From positions 1,116,001 through 1,180,000 of the forward strand of contig CAWGTX010000006.1 in NCBI GenBank assembly GCA_963825585.1: a DNA stretch of 64,000 nucleotides. The letters run 5' to 3'. Position numbers and translations under genes: made by a program. The notes beneath the pieces are model-generated. The model searched no databases. It saw only the letters and a program-made list of their open reading frames with translations, and had not been told where the DNA came from. Positions 31,328 to 39,808 of the stretch are shown here, in pieces. The stretch is from JAOUGY01 sp963825585. Its GTDB lineage: Bacteria; Actinomycetota; Acidimicrobiia; Spongiisociales; ZC4RG35. Position 1 is the stretch's first letter, and every line of letters begins with the position of its first letter.

Positions 31328-32389
31328 CTAGATCTCGAACCGCTCGTACTCGTTCTCGGACGGCACGCCCCAACACGCCCACATCTCGCCGGTTCCCGGC
31401 CGCATGATGGCCGCACCGCACGACTCGTAGTCGTAGGGCGGCTCGGGGTGCCGGCAGATCGCCCGTTCGTCACGGGTGAGCTCCATCAGGTGCTCGAGCG
31501 TCACCGGCGACACTTCCATCAGCTCATAGGCCTGATCGAGTCGACGTTCCGAGTTGAGTTGCAGGTCGACCGGCCGGGCTCCTTCGACCGCCTTGGTGGC
31601 GGGGACCAGGCAGTGGTTGGTGTGGATCACGGGGCCGTGATCCAGGGCCACCACATGAGTGGCGGTAGGCATGGCTTCGATCGAGACACCCTTCCCGGAG
31701 CGATCGAAGATCAGGAAGTTGTGGCCACCCGCCAGGTCGGCCTCGGTGACGGCGGCAACGGCCGCCTCGAAGCTGGTCTGTCGGAGCGCCTTCCGCACCA
31801 CCAGCGGCCATGTGACGCCGACGCGACCGTCGTCGGCAGTGAGATTGTTGATGCCGACGGCGATGCCGGCCTCGTTCATACCGATCTGGCCGATGCAGCC
31901 GACCGTGGTGAACACGAGCGCCGCCGGACCGGTGTCAGGGTGGATCTCGAGCATCACCACATGGGGTGTGGCCGAGGCGTTCATGTCCCAGGTCTGGGCC
32001 AGGAAGCCGGAACCGCCGGACAGTGCGTCCGGTACCAGCAACGACGTGCAGTTGTCCTCGACCGAGGCCGCCCCGACATGGGCCCGGACGGTGTCGAGGA
32101 AGTCGGTGTACCCACCCACGATGACCGACTCGGCCGGGCTGATCCCAGCCGCCGCTCCCACCGCCAGCATCTCCTCGGTGAGCGCCTCGTCGTAGCGTCG
32201 GTGTGCCGGGATCATCTCGTCGGCCAGCTCGAGCAGCTCATCGACGGTCATGTCGGTGCCGGCACCCGACAGGGCCACTCGTCCGTGGGTGTAATCCTTG
32301 ATCTCGTCGGCGTGAGCGCTGCCGTGGGCGGTGCCCATCTGAGCCGGCGTCCCTGACAGCTTGGTGACACGGATGGGACGCCCGTTCAC
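31328..32389 (-). CDS. C45-type Ntn hydrolase (acyl-CoA:6-aminopenicillanate acyltransferase family)
   Basis: A 353-aa protein of the C45/AAT family of N-terminal nucleophile hydrolases, which cut or transfer amide-linked acyl groups. The nucleophile is probably the Cys of VEDNCTSLL near residue 112, in the position where AAT cleaves itself. LAQTWDMNA near residue 133 and QIGMNEAGIAVGINNL near residue 170 are conserved family features, and INTNH-like IHTNHCL near residue 260 is also present. GTG 32389 overlaps the ALDH stop (GTGA). In this operon it could deacylate a gamma-glutamyl or acetyl polyamine intermediate; that role is inference. Confidence 0.82.
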   Translation of the reverse strand: MNGRPIRVTKLSGTPAQMGTAHGSAHADEIKDYTHGRVALSGAGTDMTVDELLELADEMIPAHRRYDEALTEEMLAVGAAAGISPAESVIVGGYTDFLDTVRAHVGAASVEDNCTSLLVPDALSGGSGFLAQTWDMNASATPHVVMLEIHPDTGPAALVFTTVGCIGQIGMNEAGIAVGINNLTADDGRVGVTWPLVVRKALRQTSFEAAVAAVTEADLAGGHNFLIFDRSGKGVSIEAMPTATHVVALDHGPVIHTNHCLVPATKAVEGARPVDLQLNSERRLDQAYELMEVSPVTLEHLMELTRDERAICRHPEPPYDYESCGAAIMRPGTGEMWACWGVPSENEYERFEI

Positions 32390-33819
32390 CCGAGACCTCC
32401 CAGGTAACGGGTCTTGGTCTCGACGTACTCGTGGAGCCCTTCGAGCCCCGATTCCCGGCCCATCCCGGATTGCTTGGTGCCACCGAACGGAGCCTCGGGT
32501 GTGACCGGGTACCACTCGTTCACACCCACCATCCCGAACTCGAGGGCATCGGACACCTTGAAGGCCGTCGCAAGATCGTTGGTCCAGACGAACGAAGCCA
32601 GCCCGTACTCGACCGAGTTGGCCATGGCGATCGCCTCGTCGGTGGTGTCGAATGGGATGACCGGGAGCACCGGCCCGAACACCTCTTCGGTGGCGAGCGG
32701 GGCGTCGGCGGCGACCCCGGACATGACCGTCGGGCGATAGAAGTAGCCGGGGCCGTCGATGCGCGAGCCACCGGTCACCACGGTGGCGCCGGCATCGACC
32801 GACGACTCCACGATGCGTGCCACCCGCTCCCGCTGCACGGCGTTGATGAGCGGCCCCACCGTGGTGGCGGCCTCCAGGCCGTTTCCCACCACCTCGCGGT
32901 CGGAGGCTGCCGCCGCCGCCCTGGTGAACTGCTCGGCGATCGAGGAGTGCACGAGGAACCGCTGTGGGGCGATGCACACCTGCCCACAGTTCCGGTATTT
33001 GGCGGTGACACCGGAGGCGGCCACCGCCTCGAGATCGGTCACGTCGGGAAAGACGATCACCGGGGCGTTGCCGCCCAGCTCGAGCGAGAGTTTGGTGACC
33101 GTGCGCGAGGCTCCGTCCATCAGGATCTTTCCGACCCGGACCGAGCCGGTGAACTGGATCTTGCGGAGTCGCGGATCGTCGAGCATCGCCTGGCCCATAC
33201 CGTCCGGATCCCCGTTGATGACGTTGATGACACCGGCCGGCACACCGGCGTCGGCGAGGGCAGCGCCGTAGAGCATGGCCGAACGGGGCGTGTACTCGGA
33301 CGGGCGCACCACCACGGTGCACCCGGCTGCCAGGGCGGAGCTGACGGCGCGATTCACGTTGTAGACGGGGAAGTTCCAGGCGGTGATGACCCCGACCACG
33401 CCGAGCGGCTGGTAGCTGACGTCGATGCGGCGACCGGAAACACGCGACGGGATGATGCGCCCGCCCAGCCGCTTTGCCTCCTCGGCGGCGTACACCAGGT
33501 AGTTGGGCGCCGACAGCCATTCGGCCTTCGACTGGGCGAAGGGCTTGCCAGACTCCTCGGTGGTGAGACGGCCATACTCGTCGGCCCGTTCCGTGATCAG
33601 CTCGGCGGCTCGCACGAGCACTGCCGCCCGCTCGAACGGTGTCTTCGCCGCCCACTCGCCGAAGGCGGCGGATGCGGCGTCGATGGCGGCACGGGCGTCG
33701 TCGACGGTTCCGTACGGGACCGCTTCGATGACCTCCTCGGTTGCCGGGTTGACCAGGTCCCAGGTACCCCCGTCGGAGGCGTCGACCCACTCGCCGGCGA
33801 TGAGCTGTCTGTGCTTCAC
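32386..33819 (-). CDS. NAD(P)-dependent aldehyde dehydrogenase (succinate-semialdehyde/aminoaldehyde type)
   Basis: A 477-aa ALDH. Catalytic residues are in place: the general-base Glu in LSLELGGNAP near residue 248 and the nucleophile Cys in NCGQVCIAPQR near residue 284; GVVGVITAWNFP near 145 contacts the cofactor. It fits succinate-semialdehyde or gamma-aminobutyraldehyde dehydrogenases, and pairing with gabT supports succinate semialdehyde as substrate. GTG 33819 overlaps the gabT stop (GTGA). Exact specificity is not decidable from sequence. Confidence 0.9.
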   Translation of the reverse strand: MKHRQLIAGEWVDASDGGTWDLVNPATEEVIEAVPYGTVDDARAAIDAASAAFGEWAAKTPFERAAVLVRAAELITERADEYGRLTTEESGKPFAQSKAEWLSAPNYLVYAAEEAKRLGGRIIPSRVSGRRIDVSYQPLGVVGVITAWNFPVYNVNRAVSSALAAGCTVVVRPSEYTPRSAMLYGAALADAGVPAGVINVINGDPDGMGQAMLDDPRLRKIQFTGSVRVGKILMDGASRTVTKLSLELGGNAPVIVFPDVTDLEAVAASGVTAKYRNCGQVCIAPQRFLVHSSIAEQFTRAAAAASDREVVGNGLEAATTVGPLINAVQRERVARIVESSVDAGATVVTGGSRIDGPGYFYRPTVMSGVAADAPLATEEVFGPVLPVIPFDTTDEAIAMANSVEYGLASFVWTNDLATAFKVSDALEFGMVGVNEWYPVTPEAPFGGTKQSGMGRESGLEGLHEYVETKTRYLGGLG

Positions 33820-35183
33820 GCCATCGCCTCCGCCACCACGTCCACCGACTCGGCCACCACGTCCATCGCCTCGTCGATCTCGGCATCGGTGATGAGCAGC
33901 GAGGGCAGGAACCGCACACAGTTGGAGTACAGACCGGCTCGGATGGTGATGACACCGCGCGCGAGGGTCTCGACGGTGACGGCGGCCGTCGCCTCCATCC
34001 ATGGCGCCTTGGTTTCTGCGTCCTTCACGAACTCCATCGCCAGCATCGAGCCGACCCCCCGAACGTCACCGATCAGGTTGGGGTGGGCCACCTGGATGGC
34101 ATCCAAGCGCTGACGGATCCTCTCCCCCACCTCCACCGATCGGGTCAGGAAGGCCGGGTCGGAGATGATGCGCATCGCTTCGATTGCGGCGACGCAGGCG
34201 AGCGGGTTGGCCGAGTAGGTGCCACCGAGGCCGCCGGGGTGCGGGGCGTCCATCACTTCGGAACGGCCCACCACGGCCGAGATCGGCATGCCCGCTCCGA
34301 GCGACTTGGCGGTGGTGACCATGTCGGGCACCACACCCGAGTGGTCGATCGCCCACAGGGTGCCGGTGCGCCCCATGCCCGACTGGATCTCGTCGGCGAT
34401 CAGCAGGATGCCGTGCTCATCGGCGATCTCGCGGAGTTTCTGCAGCCAGGCGGCCGGCGCCGGCACGAACCCACCCTCGCCCTGCACCGGCTCGACCACG
34501 ACGGCGGCGACATGACTCGGGTCGACGATCGCCATGAAGCAGTGAGAGAGGTTGTCGATCTGCCATTCGACGAACTGCGCCTCGGTGAGGCCGGCGGGGC
34601 GGCGGTAGACATTGGGGAAGGGAAATCGGTAGATCTCGGGGGCGAAGGGGCCGAACCCCTTCTTGAAGAGGTTGAACTTCGACGTCATCGCCATGGTCAT
34701 GTTGGTGCGCCCGTGGTATCCGCCGTCGAAGACCACGATCCCCTGCCGCTTGGTGTAGGACCGTGCGATGTGCACGGCGGTCTCCACCGCTTCGGCGCCG
34801 GTGTTCATGAACACGGTCTTCTTGGCGAAGTCGCCGGGGGCGAGACGGTTGAGCATCTCGGCTGCCTCGACCATCGGCTCGTAGGTCGAGACGATGGCGC
34901 ACATGTGGATGAGCTTGTCGGTCTGCTCCTTGATGGCGTCGACCACAGTCTGCGGGGTGTGTCCAACCGCCAGCACCCCGATTCCACCGGCCATGTCGAT
35001 GAACGTGTTGCCATCGACATCGGTGACGAGTGCCCCGTGAGCCGACTCGATCGAGATGGGAGTCAACTTGGCATTGCCGGTGGGGGTCGCGGCCTCGCGT
35101 CGGGCGAGGATGGCGGCGCTGTTCGGTCCCGGGATCTCGGTGACGAGCCGTATGGCGGTCGCCCGATCGCTTGTGGTCGTCAT
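33816..35183 (-). CDS. gabT: 4-aminobutyrate (or diamine) aminotransferase, class III PLP enzyme
   Basis: A 455-aa class III aminotransferase close to GabT. Motifs are FMNTGAEAVETAVHIAR near residue 118, FDGGYHGRTNMTM near 145, EPVQGEGGFVPAP near 224, LLIADEIQSGMGRTG near 254 (PLP Asp) and TTAKSLGAGMPISAVVG near 281 (PLP Lys). It transfers the amine of GABA (or a diamine) to 2-oxoglutarate, giving an aldehyde for the downstream dehydrogenase. ATG 35183 has GGAGGT 8 nt upstream. It is the first gene of the unit and divergent from the Lrp-type regulator. Confidence 0.9.
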   Translation of the reverse strand: MTTTSDRATAIRLVTEIPGPNSAAILARREAATPTGNAKLTPISIESAHGALVTDVDGNTFIDMAGGIGVLAVGHTPQTVVDAIKEQTDKLIHMCAIVSTYEPMVEAAEMLNRLAPGDFAKKTVFMNTGAEAVETAVHIARSYTKRQGIVVFDGGYHGRTNMTMAMTSKFNLFKKGFGPFAPEIYRFPFPNVYRRPAGLTEAQFVEWQIDNLSHCFMAIVDPSHVAAVVVEPVQGEGGFVPAPAAWLQKLREIADEHGILLIADEIQSGMGRTGTLWAIDHSGVVPDMVTTAKSLGAGMPISAVVGRSEVMDAPHPGGLGGTYSANPLACVAAIEAMRIISDPAFLTRSVEVGERIRQRLDAIQVAHPNLIGDVRGVGSMLAMEFVKDAETKAPWMEATAAVTVETLARGVITIRAGLYSNCVRFLPSLLITDAEIDEAMDVVAESVDVVAEAMA

Positions 35184-35378
35184 CTCACACCTCCGCACTC
35201 ATCGCAGCCAGCTCGCCATCGTGTCACGCCCCACCTGGATCCGGCAACCGGCACGTCGAGGCCTGTCACGATCGAAACGATCGCCTTGCGATCGATTCGG
35301 TTCCGAAACGCTGAAGCGGGGACCAGCAGACGTGGATTATCGTTTGCCGAGCGAGCAGTCGCAAGTGATACTGCCGGA
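35184..35378. promoter_or_regulatory. Divergent promoter region of gabT operon and Lrp-type regulator
   Basis: 195 bp between divergent starts. The stretch 35268-35312 is rich in short palindromic CGATCG and CGATTCGG/CCGAAACG-type half-sites (three CGATCG occurrences), a plausible binding region for the adjacent Lrp/AsnC regulator. AGTGATACT at about 35364-35372 is a candidate -10 for the regulator. Assignment is by position and symmetry only. Confidence 0.45.
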
Positions 35379-35852
35379 ATGCGGTCGATCCAGCTCAACG
35401 GAGGGCGCCAAACCCTCGACGAGACCGACAAGGCCATCATCCGCCACCTCCAGGAAGACGGGCGTATGTCCTACGCCGATCTGGGGCCACTCATCGGTCT
35501 GTCGCCTGCTGCTGCCCGTCAGCGTGTTCTCCACCTGATCGACTCAGGTGTCATGCAGATCGTTGCCGTCACCGACCCCACCCGGCTGGGATTCGACATC
35601 CAGGCGATGGTCGGGTTCCGCGTGACGGGTGACATCGACGCCGTCGCACGGCAGATGCGCGACGTGCCGGAGGTCGACTACCTGGTGATCACCACCGGAC
35701 GCTTCGATCTGCTCGCCGAGATCGTCGCCACCTCGTCCGAGGACTTCCTCGCCACGCTCAACACCATCCGCAGCCTCGACGGTGTCCAATCGAGCGAGGT
35801 GTTCACCTACCTCAGACTCGAGAAGCAGAGCTACGACTGGGGCGTCCGCTGA
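35379..35852 (+). CDS. Lrp/AsnC family transcriptional regulator
   Basis: A 157-aa regulator. N-terminal AsnC-type winged HTH: LDETDKAIIRHLQEDGRMSYADLGPLIGLS at residues 13-42 (quoted in part), with the recognition helix in SPAAARQRVLHLIDSGV. The C-terminal RAM ligand-binding domain (MVGFRVTGDIDAVARQMRDVPEVDYLVITTGRFDLL region) is intact. Divergent from gabT, so it probably controls the gabT-ALDH-C45-GNAT unit in response to an amino acid or amine. ATG 35379 begins right before the HTH; the long open frame upstream is not coding. Confidence 0.9.
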   Translation: MRSIQLNGGRQTLDETDKAIIRHLQEDGRMSYADLGPLIGLSPAAARQRVLHLIDSGVMQIVAVTDPTRLGFDIQAMVGFRVTGDIDAVARQMRDVPEVDYLVITTGRFDLLAEIVATSSEDFLATLNTIRSLDGVQSSEVFTYLRLEKQSYDWGVR

Positions 35853-36049
35853 CGCCCCATCCGGGAGAGGAAGCAACGGGGGAGGAAAGGCGAAGCGCAT
35901 CGTCGGGTCGGACCCTCAGGGCAGTGAGGGTCGTCCCTCATGTACTCGGGACCCGTGGAGGCCGATGATGCGTCCAAAGGGAGAGAGCGGAACGAGGAAT
36001 CGTCCGGGCTCTCGTGGGAACTGTGGACACTGCAACAACGGAGCGACAC

Positions 36050-36997
36050 ATGCGGAAACTGCGATGGGTGGCGGCGCTGCTGGCGTCGATGATGATCCTG
36101 GGTGCGTGCGGAGGTGACGACGCCGCGGACACCGAGAGCTTCGATGCGGGAGGGACCGAGGAGACCGCAGTCGATTCGGGGGGCGAGGCCGCTGCGCCCG
36201 ACGCGTTCGGGGTCACGGACGCGGCACTCACCAACCAGACGGTCGTGGACCGCAAGGTGATCCGCACCGGCCAGATGGAGATCCAGGTCACGGACACCCG
36301 GGAGGCGATGGACGAGATCACCCGGCTGGTGGACCGCTCCGGCGGCTACGTCTCGTCGAGCGAGGTCACCCCGTCGGGCGCCGAAGAACAGCCGTACGTG
36401 ACACTCACCATCCGCATCCCGGCCGGCGACCTGGACACGGCATTGGCGGCCATCCGTGAGCTGTCCGAGAGGGTGGCATACGAGAGCATCCAGAGCCAGG
36501 ACGTCACCGAGGAGTACGTCGACATCGAAGCCAGATTGCGCAACCTGACCGCCCTCGAGACCGAGCTGGTTGCCCTGCTCGCCGAGGTCCGGGCCCAGGC
36601 CGACGCAGACCCCCAGAAGATCCTCACCGTGTTCAACGAGGTGAGTCGGGTCCGGGGCGAGATCGAGGTGCTGGAAGGGCGTCGGCGTCTCATCGACAAC
36701 CAGGCCAGCCTGTCGACGGTCACCGTGACCATCAGCCCCTCTCCCAGCTCCACACCGATCGTCGACGAAGGCTGGGCTCCGCTGGTGACGGTGCGGAACG
36801 CAGCAGGAGATCTCATCGAGGCGCTGCAGACCATCGCCAACGCCGGGATCTGGCTGGTGGTCTTCGCCCTCCCCGTGCTGGCGTTGCTCGCTCTGCCGAT
36901 CTGGGTCGGGCTCCGCCTCCTGAAGCGGGTCTCGCGCCGACGGCATGCCCCCGTGGTGGCTCCGCCCGCCGAGCTCGAGACGGTCGACCAGGACTGA
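36050..36997 (+). CDS. DUF4349 lipoprotein
   Basis: A 315-aa protein. Signal with lipobox MMILGAC near residue 20, an acidic linker, then the DUF4349 domain: KVIRTGQMEIQVTDTREAMDEI near residue 70, GGYVSSSE near 104, QDVTEEYVDIEARLRNL near 162, a coiled-coil region and a strand-rich segment. One transmembrane helix near residue 272-294 is followed by a basic tail. DUF4349 proteins are envelope proteins of unknown role. ATG 36050 begins the signal peptide; the codons upstream do not. Confidence 0.85.
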   Translation: MRKLRWVAALLASMMILGACGGDDAADTESFDAGGTEETAVDSGGEAAAPDAFGVTDAALTNQTVVDRKVIRTGQMEIQVTDTREAMDEITRLVDRSGGYVSSSEVTPSGAEEQPYVTLTIRIPAGDLDTALAAIRELSERVAYESIQSQDVTEEYVDIEARLRNLTALETELVALLAEVRAQADADPQKILTVFNEVSRVRGEIEVLEGRRRLIDNQASLSTVTVTISPSPSSTPIVDEGWAPLVTVRNAAGDLIEALQTIANAGIWLVVFALPVLALLALPIWVGLRLLKRVSRRRHAPVVAPPAELETVDQD

Positions 36998-37030
36998 ATC
37001 GATACCGACGAACTGACCGACGTGGAGGAA

Positions 37031-37055
37031 CCGGGGCGCCGCGCAGGCGCCCCGG
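37031..37055. terminator. GC-rich hairpin between DUF4349 and amidohydrolase genes
   Basis: CCGGGGCGCC (37031-37040) pairs perfectly with GGCGCCCCGG (37046-37055), with a 5-nt loop GCGCA. It lies 34 bp after the DUF4349 stop and 18 bp before the amidohydrolase start. There is no T-run, so it may be an attenuating or stabilising hairpin instead of a strong terminator. Confidence 0.55.
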
Positions 37056-37072
37056 CTGGTATACCCCACGCC

Positions 37073-38689
37073 ATGCCTGCAGACTTCGCCTTCGTCAACG
37101 GTGCCGTGTTCGTGGCCGACCAGGCGCGGTCGTGGGCGCGAGCGGTCGCCGTCACCGGTGAACGGATATCGGCGGTGGGATTCGACCGCCAGGTGCTCGA
37201 CCAGGTTGGTCCCGACACCGAGGTGATCGACCTGGCCGGGCGGATGCTGGCTCCCGGTTTCCAGGACGCCCACGTCCATCCGGCGCTGGGTGGGCTTCAG
37301 CTGTTGCGTTGCAACCTGCAGGCAACCTCCACTCCGGAGGATGCCGCCACCGAGATCGGTCGCTACGCCGGCGCCAACCCCGACCAGCCATGGATCCGCG
37401 GCGGTGGCTGGCGATACGCCTGGTACGACCGTGGGTGCCCGTCCAAGGAGCTACTCGACACCATCGTCCCCGACCGACCCGCCTACCTGGGGGTGGCCGA
37501 CGGTCATTCCGCCTGGGTCAACAGCGCCGCCCTGGCGGCGGCGGGCATCGACGCGTCCACACCGGACCCGGCCGATGGCCGAATCGAACGGCTCGCCGAC
37601 GGCTCACCTCAGGGCACCCTCCACGAGGGTGCGATGCACCTGCTCGACCACGTGAAGCCCCCCGACACCCAGACCGACCACGAGGACGCCCTGATCGCCG
37701 GCCAGCGGTATCTGTTCTCGCATGGCGTGACCGCCTGGCAGGATGCCTGGGTGGTCCCAGGACTCCACGCCGCCTACCGGGCCATCGCCGCCGACGGCCG
37801 CCTGAAGGCGACGGTGCGGGCGGCGTTGTGGTGGGAACGCGACGAGGGCATGGAGCAGATCGAGGGGCACCTCGAACTGCGTTCCCAGCCCGAACGCGGC
37901 TACCTGCCCGGGACCGTCAAGCTCATGCTCGACGGCGTGTGCGAGAACTTCACCGGCGCACTCCTCGAGCCCTACCTCGACGCCCATGGCCACCCCACCG
38001 ACAACCGGGGCATCGACATGATCGACCCGGAGGAGCTGAAGGAGATCGTCACCCGCCTCGATGCCCTCGGGTTCCAGTGCCACTTCCACGCCATCGGCGA
38101 CGCCGCCGTGCGCAACGCCCTCGACGCGGTCGAGGCGGCCCGGGTCGCCAACGACTGGTCCGACAATCGACATCACATCGCCCACATCCAACTCATCGAC
38201 CCCGCCGACCTCCCCCGTTTCCGTCGCCTGGGTGTGACCGCCAACGCCCAGCCGTTGTGGGCTTGCAACGAGGACTCGGTGGTGGAGCTCACGAACCCGT
38301 TCATCGGCCCGGAGCGGGTGCCACGCATGTACCCGTTCGGCGATCTGCTGAGACACGGTGCCACCCTGGCGATGGGAAGCGACTGGTCGGTGTCGACCGC
38401 CGACGTGATGGCACAGATATCGGTGGCGGTGGAACGACTCATTCCCGAGGACCGCCCCAGCGACCCGTTCCTCCCGGAACAGCGACTCACCCTGACCGAC
38501 GGGCTCATGGCATTCACGGCCGGCTCCGCCCATGTCAATCATTTGGACGCCGACCGGGGAACGCTGAGACCGGGAGCCGTCGCCGATCTGGTGGTGCTGG
38601 ATGCCAACCCGTTCGAGCGGATCGGTCGCCTGTGGGAGGTCGGGGTTGCCCTGACGATGGTGGCCGGAGAGGTCGTCCATCGCGGCTGA
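37073..38689 (+). CDS. YtcJ-type amidohydrolase
   Basis: A 538-aa amidohydrolase-superfamily protein of the YtcJ group. Metal-binding sites in order are QDAHVHP near residue 64, a His in QCHFHAIGDAAVRNALDAVE near 338, HHIAHIQLI near 365, and the C-terminal Asp in GSDWSVS near 437. It ends with the usual composite beta domain (GTLRPGAVADLVVLD, VVAGEVVH-type strand). The family includes N-substituted formamide deformylases, but most members have no known substrate. The start ATG 37073 lies 18 bp after the hairpin. Confidence 0.88.
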   Translation: MPADFAFVNGAVFVADQARSWARAVAVTGERISAVGFDRQVLDQVGPDTEVIDLAGRMLAPGFQDAHVHPALGGLQLLRCNLQATSTPEDAATEIGRYAGANPDQPWIRGGGWRYAWYDRGCPSKELLDTIVPDRPAYLGVADGHSAWVNSAALAAAGIDASTPDPADGRIERLADGSPQGTLHEGAMHLLDHVKPPDTQTDHEDALIAGQRYLFSHGVTAWQDAWVVPGLHAAYRAIAADGRLKATVRAALWWERDEGMEQIEGHLELRSQPERGYLPGTVKLMLDGVCENFTGALLEPYLDAHGHPTDNRGIDMIDPEELKEIVTRLDALGFQCHFHAIGDAAVRNALDAVEAARVANDWSDNRHHIAHIQLIDPADLPRFRRLGVTANAQPLWACNEDSVVELTNPFIGPERVPRMYPFGDLLRHGATLAMGSDWSVSTADVMAQISVAVERLIPEDRPSDPFLPEQRLTLTDGLMAFTAGSAHVNHLDADRGTLRPGAVADLVVLDANPFERIGRLWEVGVALTMVAGEVVHRG

Positions 38690-38750
38690 GCCTCGACGCG
38701 ACCGTTCCGGGTGGTAGTTTTCCGGTGGGACGACATTTCTTGGAGGATTC

Positions 38751-39050
38751 GTGACGACACCACCAGCACCCGGCAATCAGATGTACCCGGAGCAGAGCCA
38801 GGCCACCACCGCTCTGGTGCTTGGGATCCTTTCGATAGTGGTGTGCCAGATCCTCGGCCCGTTCGCCTGGCAGATCGCCGTCAAGGAGATCGCCGCCATC
38901 GACGCCGGCCAACGCCCCCCCGAGAACCGCTCGAACGCCAACGCCGGCAAGATCCTCGGCATCATCGGCACGGTGATGTTGGCGCTGGGCCTCCTCTTCC
39001 TGATCGGCATCTTCGCCCTCGGCGGCCTCGCCATCTTCGCCAGTTCCTGA
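38751..39050 (+). CDS. DUF4190-type membrane protein, copy 1
   Basis: A 99-aa protein with a Pro-rich N-terminus, then a hydrophobic hairpin. The first transmembrane segment (ATTALVLGILSIVVCQILGPFAW) and the second (GKILGIIGTVMLALGLLFLIG) flank a short charged loop with I-A-A-I-D-A-G-Q-R. This is the DUF4190 layout. GTG 38751 has GGAGG 5 nt upstream. It is followed after 1 nt by a paralogue (next entry). Confidence 0.75.
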   Translation: MTTPPAPGNQMYPEQSQATTALVLGILSIVVCQILGPFAWQIAVKEIAAIDAGQRPPENRSNANAGKILGIIGTVMLALGLLFLIGIFALGGLAIFASS

Positions 39051-39051
39051 C

Positions 39052-39345
39052 ATGACTGCTCTACCTCCCCCGGCGGCGGCATATCCCGAGAAGAGCCAGG
39101 CAACGACCGCCCTGGTGTTGTCCATCTTCGGCGTGTTGTGCTGTGGGATCCTGGGCGTAGTCGGGGCGATCATGGCGAACACCGAGAAACAGGCGATCGC
39201 AGCAGGTCGGCGAGATGCCGCCAATCAGGGGATGGCGCAGGCAGCGTTCATCATCGGCATCGTCGGAGCAGGATTGTGGATTCTCGGCATCATCTTCAAT
39301 GCCGCTGTCCTGCCCGGCCTGCTCGAGGACGTGCCGTTCGGATGA
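39052..39345 (+). CDS. DUF4190-type membrane protein, copy 2
   Basis: A 97-aa paralogue of the preceding protein. Both contain YPE(Q/K)SQATTALVL near the N-terminus and an A-I-x-A-G-x-R loop before the second helix. This indicates tandem duplication followed by divergence. Role unknown; probably a small integral membrane complex with its neighbour. Confidence 0.72.
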   Translation: MTALPPPAAAYPEKSQATTALVLSIFGVLCCGILGVVGAIMANTEKQAIAAGRRDAANQGMAQAAFIIGIVGAGLWILGIIFNAAVLPGLLEDVPFG

Positions 39346-39737
39346 TGCAGCTGGTGGATGTCTCACGCCGGCTTTGGGCTCCGCTGCTGATGCCCCCGCT
39401 GCTGCTGTTGTTCCTGTCGTGGAAACCGGCCACTGCGGGACCGACCATCTGCCCGTTCGCCATCGCCACCGGGCACGCCTGCCCGCTGTGCGGTGGCACC
39501 AGAGCGGCCGCAGCCTTGCTCGACGGAGACGTCGCCGCTGCCTGGACGCTGCATCCACTCGTGTTCGCCATCGTCCCGCTCATGATGTACGGATGGGTGG
39601 CATGGCTGGGTGTCACCCGCGGATGGTGGGAACCGCCCTCATCGAAACTGACGAACCGGGTTGCGGTCGTCCTCGGCGCCCTGTTCTTCGGACTGTGGGC
39701 GGTACGAGCCCTGACAGGGACACTGCCGCCGATCTGA
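39342..39737 (+). CDS. DUF2752 membrane protein
   Basis: A 131-aa protein with the DUF2752 signature: ICPFAIATGHACPLCGGTRA near residue 36, i.e. C-P-x-C-G-x-T-R. Transmembrane helices are at about residues 13-27, 70-86 and 104-120. ATG 39342 overlaps the stop of the previous gene as ATGA; the next codon is also ATG. It is probably cotranscribed with the DUF4190 pair, a pairing that recurs in Actinobacteria. Confidence 0.8.
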   Translation: MMQLVDVSRRLWAPLLMPPLLLLFLSWKPATAGPTICPFAIATGHACPLCGGTRAAAALLDGDVAAAWTLHPLVFAIVPLMMYGWVAWLGVTRGWWEPPSSKLTNRVAVVLGALFFGLWAVRALTGTLPPI

Positions 39738-39738
39738 G

Positions 39739-39808
39739 CTACTGGCTCCTGGCTCCTGGCTCGTAGCTCGTAGCTCGTAGCTCGTAGCTCGTAGCTCGAA
39801 GCTCGAAG
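39739..39808. repeat. Heptad tandem array (CTCGTAG and variants), ten units
   Basis: Ten consecutive 7-bp units: CTACTGG, CTCCTGG x2, CTCGTAG x5, CTCGAAG x2. It fills the gap between the convergent DUF2752 and mrp genes, starting 1 bp after one stop and ending next to the mrp stop codon (CTA complement at 39809). Confidence 0.92.
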
